A stretch of 15,534 bases of DNA from Deltaproteobacteria bacterium (GTDB taxonomy: Bacteria > Desulfobacterota > JAENJC01), in contig JACQYJ010000060.1 in NCBI GenBank assembly GCA_016208525.1, forward strand, positions 1 to 15,534, read 5' to 3'. The stretch's first letter is position 1; each line of letters opens with the position of its first letter. Below are positions 14,728 through 15,534 of this stretch, in pieces. The notes under the pieces are model-generated. The model saw nothing but the letters and a program-made list of their open reading frames with translations. It did no database searches and was not told where the DNA came from. The position numbers were made by a program, and so were the translations under genes.

Positions 14728-15534
14728 ATGGGAAATATCCCCTTACTAAAAGACCTTGTAATCCTGATGGCTGTATCCGTGCCTGTGACCATCATCTTCC
14801 ACAGGCTCGGGCTGCCCGCTATCATCGGGTTCCTTATTACAGGGATAATCATAGGCCCGTACGGCACGGGACTCGTAACGAACCTGAGAGCTGTGGATAC
14901 GCTGGCCCAGATCGGAGTTATACTGCTTCTCTTTGTCGTAGGTCTTGAATTTTCCATGACAAAGATGTTCCGGCTCAGAAAGGAAGCGCTTCTGGGCGGA
15001 GGGCTTCAGGTAGGCATAACCTCTGCCCTGGCATTTGCCGTCCCATTCTTCTTCGGCTACAAGGTGACTCAGTCCCTGCTCATAGGTTTTGTTACAGCTC
15101 TCAGCTCCACAGCCATAGTCCTTAAACTGCTCGCAGACAGAGGAGAGTTGGATACTCCCCAGGGCAACCTCTCCATGAGCATCCTTCTCTTCCAGGACAT
15201 CTGTGTGGTGCGGATGATAATCACCTTGCAGACCATCGCCGGCGCAAAAGAGGTATCTTTTCTGTCTATAGCAAACCCCCTTATGTTCGCTGCGATAGCA
15301 GTAGGGGTGATCCTTTCCGCATCCTATATCCTTGTTCCCCGGATCCTTTATCAGGCAGTAAAGCTCAGAAACAGGGAGGTGTTCACACTTACAGTCCTTC
15401 TTCTCTGTTTCGGCACTGCGTGGCTTACATCTCGCGCCGGCCTGTCCCTTGCCCTGGGCGCATTTATAGCAGGCCTCGTCATATCCGAATCTGAATACAG
15501 CCACAAGATCGTGGCAGAGGTCTTGTCCTTCAGA
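14728..15534 (+). CDS. CPA2 family monovalent cation:proton antiporter (KefB-like), N-terminal part
   Basis: The first 269 codons of a Na+(K+)/H+ antiporter membrane domain; the gene continues past the window. LPAIIGFLITGIIIGPYG (residues 29-46), LAQIGVILLLFVVGLEFS (59-76), ALSSTAIVLKLLADRGE (124-140) and ILLFQD (152-157) are CPA2 signatures. The usual proline after FQDIAVV is an arginine here (residue 162, codon CGG at 15211-15213). The ATG directly follows the AI-2E stop with no gap. Whether a TrkA-N regulatory domain follows cannot be seen. Confidence 0.9.
   Translation, partial: MGNIPLLKDLVILMAVSVPVTIIFHRLGLPAIIGFLITGIIIGPYGTGLVTNLRAVDTLAQIGVILLLFVVGLEFSMTKMFRLRKEALLGGGLQVGITSALAFAVPFFFGYKVTQSLLIGFVTALSSTAIVLKLLADRGELDTPQGNLSMSILLFQDICVVRMIITLQTIAGAKEVSFLSIANPLMFAAIAVGVILSASYILVPRILYQAVKLRNREVFTLTVLLLCFGTAWLTSRAGLSLALGAFIAGLVISESEYSHKIVAEVLSFR

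Noticed and set aside
14746..15504. Long minus-strand open frame opposite the antiporter gene
   Set aside because: It is rich in Cys, His and Lys with no recognisable domain, while the plus strand encodes a clear CPA2 protein.

Overview
The window reads as chromosomal DNA of a free-living Gram-negative bacterium with moderate GC content. It carries a diaminopimelate (lysine/peptidoglycan) operon, an HrpB-type helicase, LexA and a Y-family polymerase, and a YihY / AI-2E / CPA2 membrane-protein cluster. The gene set and the repeat content (REP-like palindromes, heptamer arrays, a REP-associated transposase) would suit a Nitrospirota- or Desulfobacterota-like lineage, but that is a weak inference. 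No rRNA, tRNA, CRISPR array or prophage is visible.

Left part, 1-4660, minus strand: in transcription order a RecB/UvrD-type helicase (4659-1874), dapF (1799-978), dapA (949-185) and the start of dapB (89-1). dapF is intact. dapA lacks its first ~48 codons, including the GTTGE active-site segment. The helicase shows two out-of-frame internal deletions: one removes Walker A (junction ~4575) and one removes the C-terminal nuclease region (junction ~1925). Short heptamer arrays flank dapA on both sides.

Middle, 4700-9016: a REP-associated tyrosine transposase (RAYT) bounded by perfect 14-bp inverted repeats, a small two-gene DUF4258/DUF2283 module resembling a toxin-antitoxin pair with a strong promoter, two apparent remnants of XRE-type regulators, and hrpB split by one frameshift near 7906. 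hrpB and dinB converge with only 3 bp between their stop codons.

Right part, 9020-12540, minus strand: lexA, a mazE-like/mazF toxin-antitoxin pair, an MNT/HEPN pair and a Y-family DNA polymerase lie in the same orientation, so an SOS repressor and a translesion polymerase bracket two stress modules. lexA has a perfect-consensus sigma-70 promoter whose 17-bp spacer is filled by a GAAC-N4-GTTC LexA box, and its start codon falls at the expected transcription start, implying a leaderless mRNA. A 66-bp palindromic element fills the gap between the HEPN gene and dinB.

Far right, 12660-15534, plus strand: an 18-codon leader ORF, a YihY/BrkB-family membrane protein, an AI-2E family transporter (also with a predicted leaderless promoter) and the first 269 codons of a CPA2 cation:proton antiporter that runs off the end.

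All gene lesions lie left of 9020 and the genes to the right look intact. Whether the lesions are true decay or assembly/consensus errors cannot be decided from the sequence alone. I found no clearly new defence or mobile system. The most distinctive points are the lexA promoter/operator/leaderless arrangement and the lexA-toxin-dinB gene block.
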